Notes: generated by a model from the letters alone, not told the origin. A stretch of 64,000 nt of DNA from Lumbricus terrestris (GCA_949752735.1 OX457036.1:6512577-6576576); one strand, 5' to 3'; counted from the first letter of the stretch, positions 1 to 11,240 are shown. Made by a program: numbers and translations.

Positions 1-201
1 CAAATGCCTTGTGTTTACCTTTTTGGCATCGTTTAAAAAAACAGCGGCATGAATGCAATCGTGATCACATTTATTACGTCGCATGCGTTACTGTGAATGA
101 GGAATTTCGAGGAAGCCGGATCGTCCACAGTAATCATTAATCGAACAGATATCCAGTTATACTACATGATGAGAGATCGAATGATGCAACGCTCTGCTTA
201 G

Positions 202-237
202 ACACCTTTTAATTACATAATAAAGAGGCAATATATT
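202..237 (+). promoter_or_regulatory. ACACC-TATA promoter-like module
   Basis: ACACCTTTTAATTAC is followed by CAATATAT, with the TATA core starting 30 nt after the first A of the box. The layout matches about thirty other modules in the window and resembles the PSE plus TATA core of snRNA-type promoters. The product is unknown. Confidence 0.4.
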
Positions 238-626
238 CTCTTTTGCAGGAACGCCATCAACTCCGATCCTCGTATAGATTTTGAAGTGTGCGGATAGGTG
301 GACGTCAAGGGTGTAGTTGGCTGCCGCAAAATGTCGCCAATTAATAAAAATCGATTTCAAATCTAATTAAATTCCTTGTGAACCCACGGTGTTTTCTGGC
401 AACAGAATTGCACGACACTCATTCACAAGACCAGCTTGTGTGAAGAATGAACGTATCTGTTGAATTCTTCGAGAATCTAACAGAGTCGAGGCCACACGAT
501 CACAATATTATTATAGCAGTTTCGTAATAATGATTCTGGCAACTCTTAGGATAAGGACTTCCGAGCAAGAGTAACATTACTTTAAGACCGAGTATTGGTA
601 TCATTACTTAAGGGCAAGTGCCGTCG

Positions 627-663
627 TATATATAACGTTGGCACATTATTGTTTAAAGGGTGT
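627..663 (-). promoter_or_regulatory. ACACC-TATA promoter-like module
   Basis: On the minus strand ACACCCTTTAAAC is followed after 28 nt by TTATATATACG. Box and TATA are both strong. Confidence 0.5.
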
Positions 664-1202
664 GTAGCTTTTATTAAGACATTTTAATTTATCCTATCGA
701 ACGGCATATTCTCGCTTCATTGAGGGCCGTACACATTGATCCGACCCCTCCAGACATTAAGAATATGATGCTTTGATAAATCATAGACAGTAAACCCATT
801 TAGATAGAAAAGTCATATTTACAATTTTGTGTTTTTATTCAGACATTCATTCAATCATTATAAAAATTGACTTTGCGCCATTTAAAGAGCAGAGCTCCTC
901 CTCAATAGACCCAGTCAGAAACGACTGTTAATAGAACAGTTGTCCTGTTATAGACTGGTGAATTGGATAACGCAGGCTGCACTAGTAAACCTTTTTTATG
1001 TTGATATCGTCGTAATAAAATGAAACAACGGCGCGCGGTCAATGTTTGTCTGAATATTCTATCGCGGACAACGTTACTCTGAATATTCTATTGCTACGGA
1101 ACTACTCACTGAACGTGTTGCGTTCGTCGACAACCACCATATTAACAATAGCATAAAGAATAAATATGTTTCTCTGCTCCTTGCCGCTGGGACCTTTGAT
1201 GC

Positions 1203-1380
1203 TTTGTATGTATGTATGTATATGAACATTTATATAGCGCCTTACAATAACCTCACGAAGGTTTGAAACACATTAAAATAACAGCAGCAAAGTGAAGATC
1301 CCTTACACAGTCAAATAATATCAAACCGACCTCAGTGTCTTCGGAAGAGTGCCTACATTTCCTTTCTCTCTGACAGACGA
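1203..1380 (-). repeat. CR1/L2-type 3' end with ATAC microsatellite tail
   Basis: On the minus strand the segment ends in GGCGCTATATAAATG and then an (ATAC)n tail. The same GGCGCTATATAA end closes the L2 fragment at 12518-13030, so this is a 5'-truncated retroposon end (L2 or an L2-tailed SINE). No coding remains. The left boundary is approximate. Confidence 0.55.
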
Positions 1381-1470
1381 GCTAAGAACTTCGTGGGAAC
1401 TGAGAAGCGAAGATGTGAAGAAAGTTTCGTAAAATGATAAAAGACTTGTTACACTCTACACCTAATCCTG

Positions 1471-1483
1471 TGATGATGATGAC

Positions 1484-1547
<64 letters not shown>

Positions 1548-1860
1548 CTGATGATGATGATGATGATGATGATGACGACGACGACGACCACGATGATGGT
1601 GACGGTGACTTTGGCGGTGACGATGACGATGACGATGACGATGACGGTGACGGTGAGTTGTAGCGGTGACGATGACGATGTTGATCGCGATGGCGATGGC
1701 GATGACGATGACGATGACGGTGACGGTGAGTTGTAGCGGTGACGATGACGGTGACGATGATGATGACGATGGCAATGGCGGTTATGATGACTGTGCTGAT
1801 AACGGTGACGGTGACGGTGACGGTGACGGTGACGGTGACGATGACGATGACGGTAATCAT
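1471..1860. repeat. Compound tri/hexanucleotide microsatellite (ATG, GACGAT, GGTGAC)
   Basis: A run of about 35 ATG units passes into GACGAT and GGTGAC units. One roughly 60-bp block containing GTGAGTTGTAGCGGTGACG occurs twice (near 1650 and 1725), so the array also grew by block duplication. The open frames here encode only Met, Ser, His or Ile runs and are not genes. Confidence 0.95.
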
Positions 1861-2415
1861 GATGGAAAAAAGGTGTGGTGGAAGAGGAGGAGGAATAGTA
1901 GGAGGCGGACATTAAATTATCTGTTCTTCTACGCTAGAAGAACAATTTGTTAAATATGTGTTAAAGATAGAACCAGCTGAGACACCTTTAACTTTCTGGT
2001 ATGGTATTTGCCCATCGTAGCATTATCAGAAGTGCATGAGTCATCTGATGATTCTTTACCTTTTAGATGCCATGCAATACCATAGAGGCCATTAATAGTC
2101 GGGGGAAAATAGACATGCATGATGACTATATACACTGTATGATGATAATAATTATTCGGTTTTGGCAGATATTCTCCGTTAAACATCCAAACTAAAAACT
2201 TTGCAGCTACTCAGTCTGCCTTTGATAGCGTCAGGCATAAGAAGAAAATGTAAAGTGAGGATGACGCTAATCAAGATGATTTGCGTCGCTCTTCTTTCAT
2301 ATCTTGTCTTGTGCCTGGTACATTCGGAAGTTATATTTGAAGTCAAAATTATATGGCTACCACATTTCCCTTACTATCCATCTTATCAAAAGACGACTCC
2401 GTCTATTTCCTGTTT
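1861..2415. other. Non-coding; one degenerate module
   Basis: ACACCTTTAAC at 1982 (+) looks like the promoter box but has only a weak TATA match (GTATTTG) at the wrong distance. The 95-codon frame at 2201 has a hydrophobic start but nothing else recognisable. Confidence 0.4.
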
Positions 2416-2590
2416 GATTTGGAGAAGGGGGGCTGGTAGAGTAATGGATAACACGCTGGGCAAGAATGCGAGAGGTAATGAGTTCTAGCCCCAGATGGGC
2501 CGCCGACAGCTTGTAGGCTGCTATTAGCGTCGATTATTGCAGGCTGTCTGTTCAGTCCGTATAGTTAAGATTTATGTTTTCTGTCATCCA
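2416..2590 (+). repeat. tRNA-derived SINE, copy 1
   Basis: The start is tRNA-like: an A-box-like TGGTAGAGTAATGG and a B-box-like GAGTTCTAGCCCC about 45 nt later. The body contains TAGGCTGCTATTAGCG and CAGGCTGTCTGTTCAGT. The same body occurs at 44327-44510 (+) and 50320-50530 (-), which defines a three-copy SINE family. A functional tRNA is excluded because no cloverleaf acceptor stem can be formed. Confidence 0.65.
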
Positions 2591-2599
2591 TACTAAACA

Positions 2600-2990
2600 T
2601 TTCTGCCTTATTCTCTAGTCGTCCGTCATGACCTCTGTCATTGCAGTTGATTGACAGAATCCGTCTCGGTTGGCCTAACCAATCAGAGTCTTGCGAATGG
2701 TGTCAACGGAATCAGAAGGAAAATGCTTATAGTCACCAGAAACAATTCTGCCTTCTTCTTGACTTCAGTTAACGCTCGAACAGGTAAAATGCAAATTATC
2801 GACATTAAATATTGTTAAACTTATATTGTCTCCATTTTTTGTTAAACTTACTGTTGTAATAATAACTATAGCTTTTTTCGGTTCAGACGTACTTATTAAG
2901 CAAGAATTTGGTACGACTTATGAAGTTAATGTTCGCCGATCATACATAGCATTTGTGTAAACCGTTTTAAAGGTGTCAGTTCTTAGATGC
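2600..2990. repeat. CCAAT-bearing locus family, copy 1
   Basis: Similar to 22560-22930 and 60715-61090. The copies share opposed CCAAT motifs (CAGTTGATTG and AACCAATCAGAG), GGTGTCAACG, a GTTAAC segment followed by GAACAGG, and an ACACC-TATA module at the right end on the minus strand. No shared open reading frame was found. Confidence 0.55.
2941..2976 (-). promoter_or_regulatory. ACACC-TATA promoter-like module (weak TATA)
   Basis: ACACCTTTAAAACGG is followed after 28 nt by TATGTATG. This is the counterpart of the stronger modules at 22872-22906 and 61023-61058. Confidence 0.35.
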
Positions 2991-3082
2991 GAAAATTATA
3001 TTTCATGATTGTGGCCAACATGCTCTCAGATCTTGCTTATCTGGGATCCGCTGATTTTCTTTTGGCCATATTTCAAACCTAA

Positions 3083-3852
3083 TCTATATAAATAAAAATG
3101 TAAAACGTTTCCGTTTGACATGAAGGACCTCGAAAAGTTCTTGACCGATTGTTTTGAACATTTTTGCAAAACGTTCCAAACGAAAATGAGCGGGTTTGTA
3201 TAATGCCTTTTGCGCAATCTTTACGACACAAAACACAACTTTTAATTCCATTCGATATACGTCGATGGAGTCCAGCCATTTCCATTTGAACTTTCAAGCA
3301 TCCGTCTGCCCATTCTTCGGGCGCGTTTCAAACCCATTCTTCGGGCGCGTTTCAAAACGTATCTCCGGCCGTCTTTCTATAGCGCAAATTTATATGTAAC
3401 TGTCGGTTTTACAAAATCGTCCATTTGCGGCCGTTTTCCGCGCGTCTTTCTACAGTTTTCACGCATCCGTCCGTCCATTTTTCGGGCGCGTTTGAAAAGA
3501 ATATTAAAACGTTTTCCGCGCGTCTTTCTATAGCGCATATTTCTAGGGATGGAGGAAGGGAAGGAACGGAGGGGAAGGAGGGAAGGAAACGGGAGAGAGG
3601 GATGCAGGGAGGGAGAGAGGGAGGGACGGAGGGACGGAGGAAGGGAGAGAGGGACGGATGGACGGAGGGAGGGGAAAGGAGGGGAGGGGAGGAAGGGAAG
3701 GCGAGGGGAAGAAGGCGAGGGGAGGAAGGGGAGGGAAGGAAGGGGATGAGAAGGGGAGGGGAAGAAAAAGAGGAGGGGAAAGGGAGGGGATGTAGGAGGG
3801 GAGGGCTGGACAGTCTTTTCAGCCACAGTAACGCGTGGCCGGGTACAGCTAG
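3083..3852 (+). mobile_element. Non-autonomous Helitron
   Basis: It starts with TC (TCTATATAAATAAAAATG) and ends in GGCCGGGTACAGCTAG, a classic Helitron 3' end with a GC-rich hairpin just before CTAG. It sits between an A (3082) and a T (3853), the AT target expected of Helitrons, and has no target duplication. Inside are GTTTCCGTTTGACATGAA and several CGGGCGCGTTT motifs, then a long purine tract. There is no Rep/helicase ORF, so it depends on an autonomous partner. Confidence 0.8.
3545..3805. repeat. Purine-rich GGGA/GGAA tract inside the Helitron
   Basis: About 260 bp of almost uninterrupted purines (GGGAGG and GAAGG units) on the plus strand. This can form triplex or G-rich structures. 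The open frames across it are low-complexity Arg/Gly/Glu or Pro/Ser runs and are not genes. Confidence 0.9.
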
Positions 3853-4004
3853 TAACTTATATAAATTCTCAGTTGCAATAGTAAGTATGAATAGATGGAC
3901 CGAGAAAGCCGCGACGTCGCATTTTATGAGCAGTTACTACAGTAGTGGTCTCGCTTTTGCGACATCACTGGCGTTTTCCTCTTCATTTATCCAAGCTTAA
4001 ATAG

Positions 4005-4064
4005 ATGGCTGGCTGGCTGGATGGATGGGTGGATGAATGGACGGATGGGATGGACGGACGAACA

Positions 4065-4111
<47 letters not shown>

Positions 4112-4128
4112 GGATGGATGGATGGATG

Positions 4129-4162
<34 letters not shown>

Positions 4163-4182
4163 TAGATAGATAGATAGAGGCG
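4005..4182. repeat. Compound microsatellite (GGAT, AT, GACA, GATA)
   Basis: Successive runs of GGCT/GGAT, about 20 AT units (4068-4107), GGAT, ACAG and ATAG. The frames across it are not coding. Confidence 0.95.
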
Positions 4183-5123
4183 CCAAGTAAATGAAAATGT
4201 AAATGCTTTGCATTGCTTAACTACTTAGCTACAAATCGTAAAAAGCGAAAAAATCTGCATATTAATTTTTGTCTCAACTTTATTATCTATGCGAGTTACT
4301 ATAATATTGTCGCAATAGGATTTAAAAGACTTATAACTTCAATTTTCTAAATCTGTATTCTGATACCTTAAAATTACAATTTCGCAATGTTAAATAAACT
4401 TCTTGCAAATTAACGGCAATCATATTTGTGTCCTTAGACAGGATTACTCGAGAGGCATCTTCATTACGAAACAACATAGATCTAACAAACTGCATATTTT
4501 TAATTTTCCTAAAGTGGGCAAAATATTTCGTTCCAGATTTCTGCCAAGCCTACATTTTTGACTAATCGACTACTATGAGTGCACACTCACCGTTCGCCTT
4601 GAGTGGGATGACGAGTTGGCAAAGGAGTGGAATAGCCATCCATCCTCAGCGTGGCGGGACAAAGAGAAGTCGCAAGGGCTACATAAATTAGCTGCCTCAT
4701 CGCTAGCTAAAGGAACTTCGTATACTTTACAGTGAAAACTGCATCACTTCTTCAGTCGACGTCAACGGTCTTCGAATTCACGCCGAAAGATTAGCAACAT
4801 TGACGTAATTTGCTTATGGCAGCAACGGCAGTAAGTTGCCGTCAACAGATATTACTTTAGTACATGTATTATTGCGGCTGATGCATGAAACATCAATCAA
4901 CTAATGCAGCGTTATACATATTTTAAGCAAGTGTGCAAGAAAGTAAGCAAGTAGGTAATTAAGTTATTCACTGAGTAAGTAGGTAAGTAAGTAAGTAATC
5001 TAAAAGTTAATAAGTGTTTAGTGGAGAAGTAGCAAATTAGGCAGTCAGTATTAAAGTAACAAACATGCAAGTAAAGAAATAGGTGAATTTGTTTGTGAGC
5101 AAGTAGCTTAGTGAGTGAATGAG
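4183..5123. other. Non-coding; degenerate AAGT repeat at 4925-5123
   Basis: No gene seen. The last 200 bp are imperfect AAGT units (GTAAGTAAGTAAG and similar), like the AAGT tail of the SINE at 44327-44510, so a decayed SINE tail is possible. Confidence 0.4.
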
Positions 5124-5189
5124 TTAAACCTCAGGGTACCAAGCTTTTTTGTAACACGGACTACCAAGGGGTGGTGGTTACCACCCCCC
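5124..5189. repeat. TTAA-adjacent GGGGTGG/CCACCCC hairpin
   Basis: TTAA at 5124 is followed by CCTCAGGGTACC-like sequence and, from 5168, an inverted repeat GGGGTGGTGG/CCACCCCC. Three TTAA-type MITEs in the window also carry a subterminal GGGGT...ACCCC hairpin, so this may be one end of such an element. I could not find the other end. Confidence 0.3.
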
Positions 5190-5950
5190 TCCCCTGGATT
5201 TTGGGTATGATTTGAGATATCATAACTTGTAATATACCATTTGATTCAGCATTCATTTCTGCACAAAATGGTATATTTAGGTTTAGAAAATATGAATGCA
5301 CCTCGAAATTATGAATTTTTTACCATGGGTACCCGTCGATTCCACAAAACGTATACTTACGCATAGGGATTACATTGGATTCTGTATGTTTTAAACATGA
5401 TTTATATATAAAAAAATAGTTTACATATAATAAAGTCTAATGTTCAACTATAAAAACTAGTAATAAGTCTGTTTTATGTTCAATCAAAACAAAAAAAACA
5501 TGTTATAGCTGCTGAAAAACGTTTACGCAGACATATCGGCTTGCGTTGTAAAAAACCCAACATTTTCACACAGTTTAATTTATTTTGAACACTTCCGGTC
5601 ATCAAAAGACAAATTATTTGGTATCTATTTATAGATATTAAAGGTTGATTTCGCTTTCATCGGACAAATTTGAATCTTAATCTGAAAAAGGACTGTATAC
5701 GTTTCTGAGTTGCCAGACTATTTTAAATTTTACAGTGCGCGAGGCATCAAGAAAATGAACAATATCTTTTGTTTTGATAGATTCTTACACGGCGAGCTTC
5801 ATCGATTGAATAAACCATAAAATTTTATGATAATCGTACTATAATTCTCTTAATGTGTATAAATCACTATTCTGTGAAGTAATTTTTGGCCGCCAAATAT
5901 GTTGTATGCTCTGATTGCAATAATTTATTAGTGTTTACTTAGAGTCTAAG

Positions 5951-5986
5951 ACGCCTTTAATAACGTTTCGAAAGTGTAATATAAAT
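5951..5986 (+). promoter_or_regulatory. ACGCC-TATA promoter-like module
   Basis: The variant box ACGCCTTTAATAACG is followed after 26-29 nt by TAATATAAAT. Confidence 0.4.
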
Positions 5987-6159
5987 TACGAAACGATATC
6001 AATACCTATAGCTTAAAAAACGGCGAGTATAGGCATAATTAGAAATCGTGGTGCAATAAAACGTAAGCTGCATGATTTTAAGTCACTATTGAAGTACTTT
6101 TTTGGGGCCATAAATAGGCTGTAAGGTATGATTACAATAATTTATTAGTGTTTACTTAG

Positions 6160-6193
6160 AAACCTGTAATAACGGTTCAAAAGTGTAATAAAA
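6160..6193 (+). promoter_or_regulatory. Degenerate copy of the module at 5951
   Basis: AAACCTGTAATAACG followed by TAATAAAA at similar spacing. The box has lost its second C. Confidence 0.25.
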
Positions 6194-6772
6194 GTTATGT
6201 AACGATAAAAATTATATCGCTTAACCGGCGAGCATGCCTCAATTATAGGTATATTTATAATTAAATAAACATAGATGATATTCACAAGTGCACTGTCAGA
6301 GAATCAAGATTCAAAGCGTCTGCTCGTAGAAAGATTGCAAGTCTTAGCTTTGTACAAAAAATTTCTTCATCTGCATCAAAATAGACTCATAAAGCAAAAT
6401 CGCAAGTTAAAAATATCATTGATGCCATTGTCAGCAATGCAACTGTTAAATTTTGTGAGTCAAAATTCTTCTATGACTGCTAGTGTATCGTGGAAATGTC
6501 AGATGAAACGTAACTTGAATGTTAGTGACATTTTCAGGGGTCCGATTTGAAACCTATATAGCAGCGATGAAACACAACACGTAAATTATAAACATTTTGC
6601 AGCATCTTATGACTGACGTGAACATTGACACAATGTGCACTACCGAAAAATTGATCAACTGCGACTTAAGAAAGAATTTTCCACACATTTCTTCCTGAAA
6701 TTTGAAAGCCTGCTTGCCTCAGCCCTCAGGCTATGACAGTAAGTTGAAAATTGAAGTTCACAATATTCTCCG

Positions 6773-6809
6773 TTTTTATATTGCTCCGCAAGACAAGTTT
6801 TAAGGGCGT
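6773..6809 (-). promoter_or_regulatory. ACGCC-TATA promoter-like module
   Basis: ACGCCCTTAAAACTTG is followed after 29 nt by TATAAAAACGG. Paralogue of 7094-7129 and 47039-47073. Confidence 0.45.
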
Positions 6810-7093
6810 GCTCACTGAATCACTGTGCAGCAGATATTGTTTCTTTTGATGCCATTAAATTTCATTTTGCCCTTTATCCAAACTAAAAACTTTTTTGAAC
6901 TGATTTTATAAAGATAAACATAAGTAGTTAAAACTCGTTGTCTCGCAACATTGTTATTTTAAAGTTTGCTTTATCAGCGATAATAAACTTAAACAAAGTG
7001 TTGGTTGAAATGCAAGAGTGGGGATCTCTGTGACGGTCAACTTGCCTTAGCCTTTGAACTTAGTTCACAATTGAAGTCAATGATATTCTCCGT

Positions 7094-7129
7094 ATTTATA
7101 TAGCTTCGTAAGACAAGTTTTAAGAGTGT
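7094..7129 (-). promoter_or_regulatory. ACACT-TATA promoter-like module
   Basis: ACACTCTTAAAACTTG is followed after 27 nt by TATATAAATACGG, a near-consensus TATA box. The box carries one change (ACACT). Confidence 0.5.
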
Positions 7130-7887
7130 TATACCTGAATCACTGTGCAGGAGATATTGTTTCTTCGGGTGCCATTAAATTTCATATTTCCCTTTCTCAA
7201 AACTATAAGCGTTTTGAACTGATTTAGAAAAGATAAACATAAAATAGTTAGATCACGTTGTCTCACAACATTGTTAGTTGAATGCTTGCTTTATTAGCGA
7301 TAACAAACTTAAACAAAGTGTTGGTTGAAATGCAAGAGCGGGGATCTCTGTGACGGTCAACGATCAAGGATTTCAATTTATCATATTAATTTTGTTTAAA
7401 TGTGAAGAGTTTAAGTTAAGTGATATTTTTTATGGTGCGTGTTGAAATAATATTATATTGTCTAACCACCTATAGTAGTACGAAACGACGGTGAATAGGA
7501 ACATTGTATTGCATCCCTTAACTCTCCAAAAACGTCGATGTCTTTAATTCGCCAGACGGCGTGGTAAGATAAGCAGGAGCACGTGACGAGAGCCTTGCAT
7601 GGCTGCCAAATAGTTATATTTGAAATTACTTGTGGTCATCAGTTATCCATAATTACAACGCGTAGTCATACGCGTTCACGAATGTGAGTTCAAAAAACAA
7701 GGAATACTTCATATCTCCATTCTATGTAAAGCGGTGTTTAAAAAAGTAAGTGTGTCAATCTTTTCTAGTTTCCGAGTATGATACAACCTATTGTGTGATG
7801 ACTCTGGATTCTGGTGAAATTCGTACACCTGTTTAATGTGGCAAAATGTGACGAATGAATTTTGACCGTAACCTATTCGAATCTAAA

Positions 7888-7922
7888 ACACCCTTAACAT
7901 CAAATAATGAGATTTATATAAA
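7888..7922 (+). promoter_or_regulatory. ACACC-TATA promoter-like module
   Basis: ACACCCTTAACATC is followed after 27 nt by TATATAAAC. Conserved in arm B at 53525. Confidence 0.5.
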
Positions 7923-8460
7923 CAGTTTATAATTTCGTGCTGTAATAGTTCTTTTATTCCGTGGTTTTGCTTCGATTGTGTCTTGTCACTCCCAGAACAA
8001 ACACGTCTCATTTGCGTAACACTGAAACGGAAGTAGGTGTCAAGTACCGCACAACGACGATCCTGGAGAGCGCAGCCGGATGTGACGCATAGGCACCGGA
8101 AGTGCGATTGTCGTTCAAGTGTGGTTGTTTTTCGACGGCTTTTTCCGGACATCGCATGAAACTTCTGTGCAAAATTTGAGGACTAGATCTGGGATACCGT
8201 GGAGTTGAAGCGGTCGGCTTTGGGTGGACAAAGTTGTCCATCTGCATGAAGCTTTCACGGAAGAGTAGGTCGCCAAGTGGAGAACAGAGGAAGTTAAATG
8301 ATACTGATTTGGATCGTGGAAGCAACTGACCATTTTTGGGCGAACATTATTGTGCATTTGTCGCAAAGACTACGAATAGAATACAAAGTATGCAAACGCA
8401 TCAACAAAACTGCAGTTATCCACAGCTAACACTTGGCCGCAGTTTACTCAGTGGTGACAT
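7888..8460 (+). repeat. CRE/ETS-bearing locus family, copy G
   Basis: It begins with the module at 7888. Downstream lie GAACAAACACGTCTCATTTG, then GCAGCCGGATGTGACGCAT (8073-8090; a CRE-like TGACG core) and CACCGGAAGTGCG (ETS-like). The closest relative is 53525-54100, with similarity running to CAGTTTACTCAGTGGTGAC. Six other copies occur in the window. It has no conserved ORF, so a non-coding transcript or regulatory unit is more likely. Confidence 0.5.
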
Positions 8461-8469
8461 TTATGGGAC

Positions 8470-9450
8470 ACCATAATTGTACAAAGGCATAAAATAATGC
8501 ACTCTACCGGCCATTTTGTCATTGCTGTTTGTCATTGCGCCTTGGCTCAGGATCGGACATTTGCTGTGATAGATCTCTTCACATCAAATGGCCATTCCGT
8601 CTAACATACGGGATAATAAGCAAAGTACGTTTGGGCTCTTCCTCACGCTATCTGAAGACGTTTCTGAATTCCTTTGATCTACTAAAAGTGCTTCTGCATA
8701 GTCTATTCTGCTAGAGGCGCTATAATATTTTTTCAGATATGATGCAATACGATAATTGGTTCCAGCCTAAGACTAAATTGACGCTAATTATTATTACTAT
8801 TCAAGAGTTTAGCGCCGTCCTATGACATCAATGGCCGTTGACGAGAATACAGATTAATTATATACAATACAATGAATACAAATTTCTAGCGTCTTAAAAC
8901 ACAAGCAAAAGGTGTTTGAATGAAGATTCAAAATTTTACCTATGTCCAGTCATTGACGACTTAGACTTGTTCGTCTTACATTCTCTGTGCTCATAGGTTG
9001 TGACAATAGGATCCAATGCGATATATTAAGAAAAATTGTTTTACATCAATTGTCTCACAACACGACTTTAAACTAAGACACTAAAAAGCGATTATGGTTA
9101 CAAGTGTTAAATGCATATAATTCTATCTTCAAATACTTAATACTCTTGTAAACCGGTCGGTCATGTCATCGAGCATCCTTGAAAATAAATCGCAGAAATT
9201 TACAAAGCACAAATAATAAAAATAACGTAATTTTTATTACATATACCGTTTATACTTGGCTATCTATAGTTCATGTTGAGGCCAATTATACTGATTCTGG
9301 TTATATTTTTTATATAGGTGTCAAGACCAATCGTTGTGTAATGTCGTCCACGGCCACTGATGTCATAGGATGACGTTAAACTTGGAATATAATAATAGTA
9401 ATAATATTTGAATATTTGACTAATGAACTTAATTTTGACGTAGGCTTATC
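8470..9450. other. Non-coding stretch
   Basis: No gene seen. CTAGAGGCGCTATAATA at 8711 may be a remnant of a CR1/L2-type 3' end. Weak box-like GGTGT sites at 8911 and 9318 lack a well-placed TATA. Confidence 0.4.
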
Positions 9451-9451
9451 A

Positions 9452-9485
9452 TATTATAAAGTTGGTGGAGAAGTTTTTAGGGTGT
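9452..9485 (-). promoter_or_regulatory. ACACC-TATA promoter-like module
   Basis: ACACCCTAAAAACTTC is followed after 26 nt by TTATAATATG. Confidence 0.5.
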
Positions 9486-9911
9486 GTTGTTTTCATTGGT
9501 CCGATTTGTGAAAGATCTAATGACATGACGTTCTCGTCTAGAGATAACGACTATCATTATTGACGCAGGTAGTGGAGAATACGCCACACAGGAGGAGAAT
9601 TGTATTGTGTACAAGACGCGCCCGACCATGAATCGAGGATGACTGAGATCAGAACATAACAGTACTTTGTGTGCAATTCTCTAAACAAGTATACTTTTTA
9701 AAACTCCGTCAGAAAATATAATACAGATAGTTAGCAAATTGGTCTAAAAATGTGTTGTTTGAAAGTTTATTTTGCCATAGACCACAAAATGTTCGCCCTT
9801 GGCCTATTGTGAAGCCGCATTTTTGATGCAAAGGTCGTTTCCGTCGACTTAATAAAAGAACTTGCAATACAATAGGCCAAGTTAAAGCAATTTTATAAAT
9901 TTGGCTCTTAA

Positions 9912-9949
9912 ACACCATTTAAAAATAGAGACTGCGCACTATATATAAT
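9912..9949 (+). promoter_or_regulatory. ACACC-TATA promoter-like module
   Basis: ACACCATTTAAAAATAG is followed after 28 nt by TATATATAATT. A retrotransposon fragment begins only about 40 bp further on, so any original downstream product is probably disrupted. Confidence 0.45.
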
Positions 9950-9989
9950 TTTAAAAAGGAATCAATAACTGAATCCCACCGTCTTAAAA

Positions 9990-10705
9990 AATATAATACA
10001 GATACAATCATATGCCCATTGCTTTGCTGTGGACGCAGCCAAAACTGTCCGCCTTATGATCTGCGCTTCTGACACCCTTACCTCTTGACTTTCGTCAAAT
10101 CGACTGCGACTCAACTCTTTGAAGACGCAGTTCATATGGCTAGGAACTCGCCAGCAGCTGGCCAAGATTGACTTGGCTGCTCTCGCACATGAGTTTCCCC
10201 TTGTAACCTTTTCTACCTCTGTTCGAGACCTTGGGGTCATCTTGGACCAAGAACTCTCCTTCTCTAAGCACATCTCTTCCATGTCACGTGCCTGCTATTA
10301 CCAAATTCGACAGCCAGTGGTGGCGCCAGGATTTCAGGTTTTTTTTTGGGGGGGGGGCTAAAAGGGGTAAATCGTCCAAATTTTCTATTTTTACATGGGG
10401 AAAAAAATGGATGGCCCTTTTTTAGGGGGGGGTTAGCCCTCCAAGCCCCCCTAGCGCCACCACTGTCGACAGCTGCGCGTCGTTGCTCGCTCTCTCTCAT
10501 TCACTGCATCTTCTACTCATGTCCATGCCTTTGTTTGCAGCCGCTTAGATTACTGCTCCTCTCTTTATGTTGGCCTCCCACAGGTCCGTCTGAAACTCCT
10601 TGGTTAGGGTCCTTCGATCTGCAGCACGCTTGGTTGGTGGCATTTCCCGGTTTGCTCACGTTTCTTCCTTCATGAGGGACGACCTCCACTGGCTCCCACT
10701 GCAGT
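9990..10705 (+). pseudogene. CR1/L2 reverse transcriptase fragment, truncated at both ends
   Basis: The translation shows the post-catalytic RT region of the CR1/L2 group: SSNRLRLNSLKTQFIWLGTR, VRDLGVILDQELSFSKHIS, then CSRLDYCSSLYVGLPQVRLK and ARLVGGISRFAH. The upstream YADD box is not intact. A 151-bp hAT MITE interrupts it, and the reading continues on the far side. Stops and shifts follow from about 10580. The right edge (10705) joins sequence shared with arm B (CCTGTATCAACCTCA), so the 3' end of the element is missing. Dead fragment. Confidence 0.85.
10315..10465. mobile_element. hAT-type MITE nested in the L2 fragment
   Basis: Ends CAGTGGTGGCGCCAGG and CCTAGCGCCACCACTG are inverted repeats. 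Perfect 8-bp target duplications TCGACAGC lie at 10307-10314 and 10466-10473. Removing it rejoins the RT reading (CYYQIRQ then LRVVARS). It is G-rich near both ends and encodes nothing. Confidence 0.93.
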
Positions 10706-11167
10706 TCCATGGACCTGTATCAACCTCAGGTAGATCCATTCTGCGGTCATTTCTTGGGGATCCAAGGTCACTTGAGGTGGACCCAATGTCACTTCAGGTG
10801 CACCCGAGGAGTCCGAGGACACTTCAGGGGATTCACGGTCGCGTGAAGTCGATCGGATGCTTAATGGACTCAATGAATCATCAAATATACATCAACAGCT
10901 CGTCATCTAGCCTGCTCTGTTCGCTCGCATGTTAACTTCGTGCACATTCTTCAGCTGGACAACTATGATCAGCCTCCAAGTTCGCCCAGCCGGACTACTT
11001 CAACTCCACAGTATCTCGGATATATCCGCCAACTCTCAGATAGATAGTTGTTTTCTGTGAAAACCGGTAAAATCAATCGAGAAACGTCTACATCGGAAGA
11101 ACATATATACAGACTTCCGCTGCTCATACGTCACATCCGGCTGCGCTCTTTCTCTGCAAAATTCGCG

Positions 11168-11168
11168 C

Positions 11169-11203
<35 letters not shown>

Positions 11204-11240
11204 TGTGCGTGCGTGCGTGCGTGCGTGTGTGTGTGTGATC
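11168..11240. repeat. (GT)n microsatellite
   Basis: GT/GC dinucleotide run inside copy A. A similar run sits at the same place in copy B (55508-55590). Confidence 0.95.

Larger units (their letters stand above)
1..1202. other. Non-coding stretch with two promoter-like modules
   Basis: No supported gene. The only structured signals are the two ACACC-TATA modules listed separately (202-237 and 627-663). The short open frames have no recognisable similarity. Confidence 0.5.
5190..6640. other. AT-rich non-coding stretch
   Basis: No convincing gene. A 91-codon frame at 6275-6550 (+) has no recognisable domain and lies in AT-rich DNA. Two related promoter-like modules are listed separately. Their flanks (TTTATTAGTGTTTAC and AAAGTGTAAT) are shared, so 5900-6010 and 6115-6225 are probably a local duplication. 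Confidence 0.4.
6640..7370. repeat. Tandem duplication, related to 46.88-47.25 kb
   Basis: About 170-bp blocks at 6690-6860 and 7020-7200 share ATTCTCCGT, AAGACAAGTTTTAAG, GAATCACTGTGCAG and AGATATTGTTTCTT. A third copy lies at 46960-47140. Each copy has a minus-strand promoter-like module. Confidence 0.75.

Noticed and set aside
1382..1953. Long open frames rich in Ser, His, Met or Ile
   Set aside because: They are six-frame readings of a trinucleotide microsatellite.
2201..2488. 95-codon frame with a hydrophobic N-terminal part
   Set aside because: It runs into the tRNA-derived SINE and has no conserved motif.
3377..4000. Arg/Gly/Glu-rich and Pro/Ser-rich frames of 66-191 codons
   Set aside because: They are translations of the purine tract inside the Helitron, with no domain.
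8034..8040. ACACC words lacking a TATA at the right distance (for example 1457, 2699, 8034, 21917, 22660, 23343, 27457, 35876, 53736, 61564)
   Set aside because: They show that the box alone occurs by chance, so they are not counted as modules.
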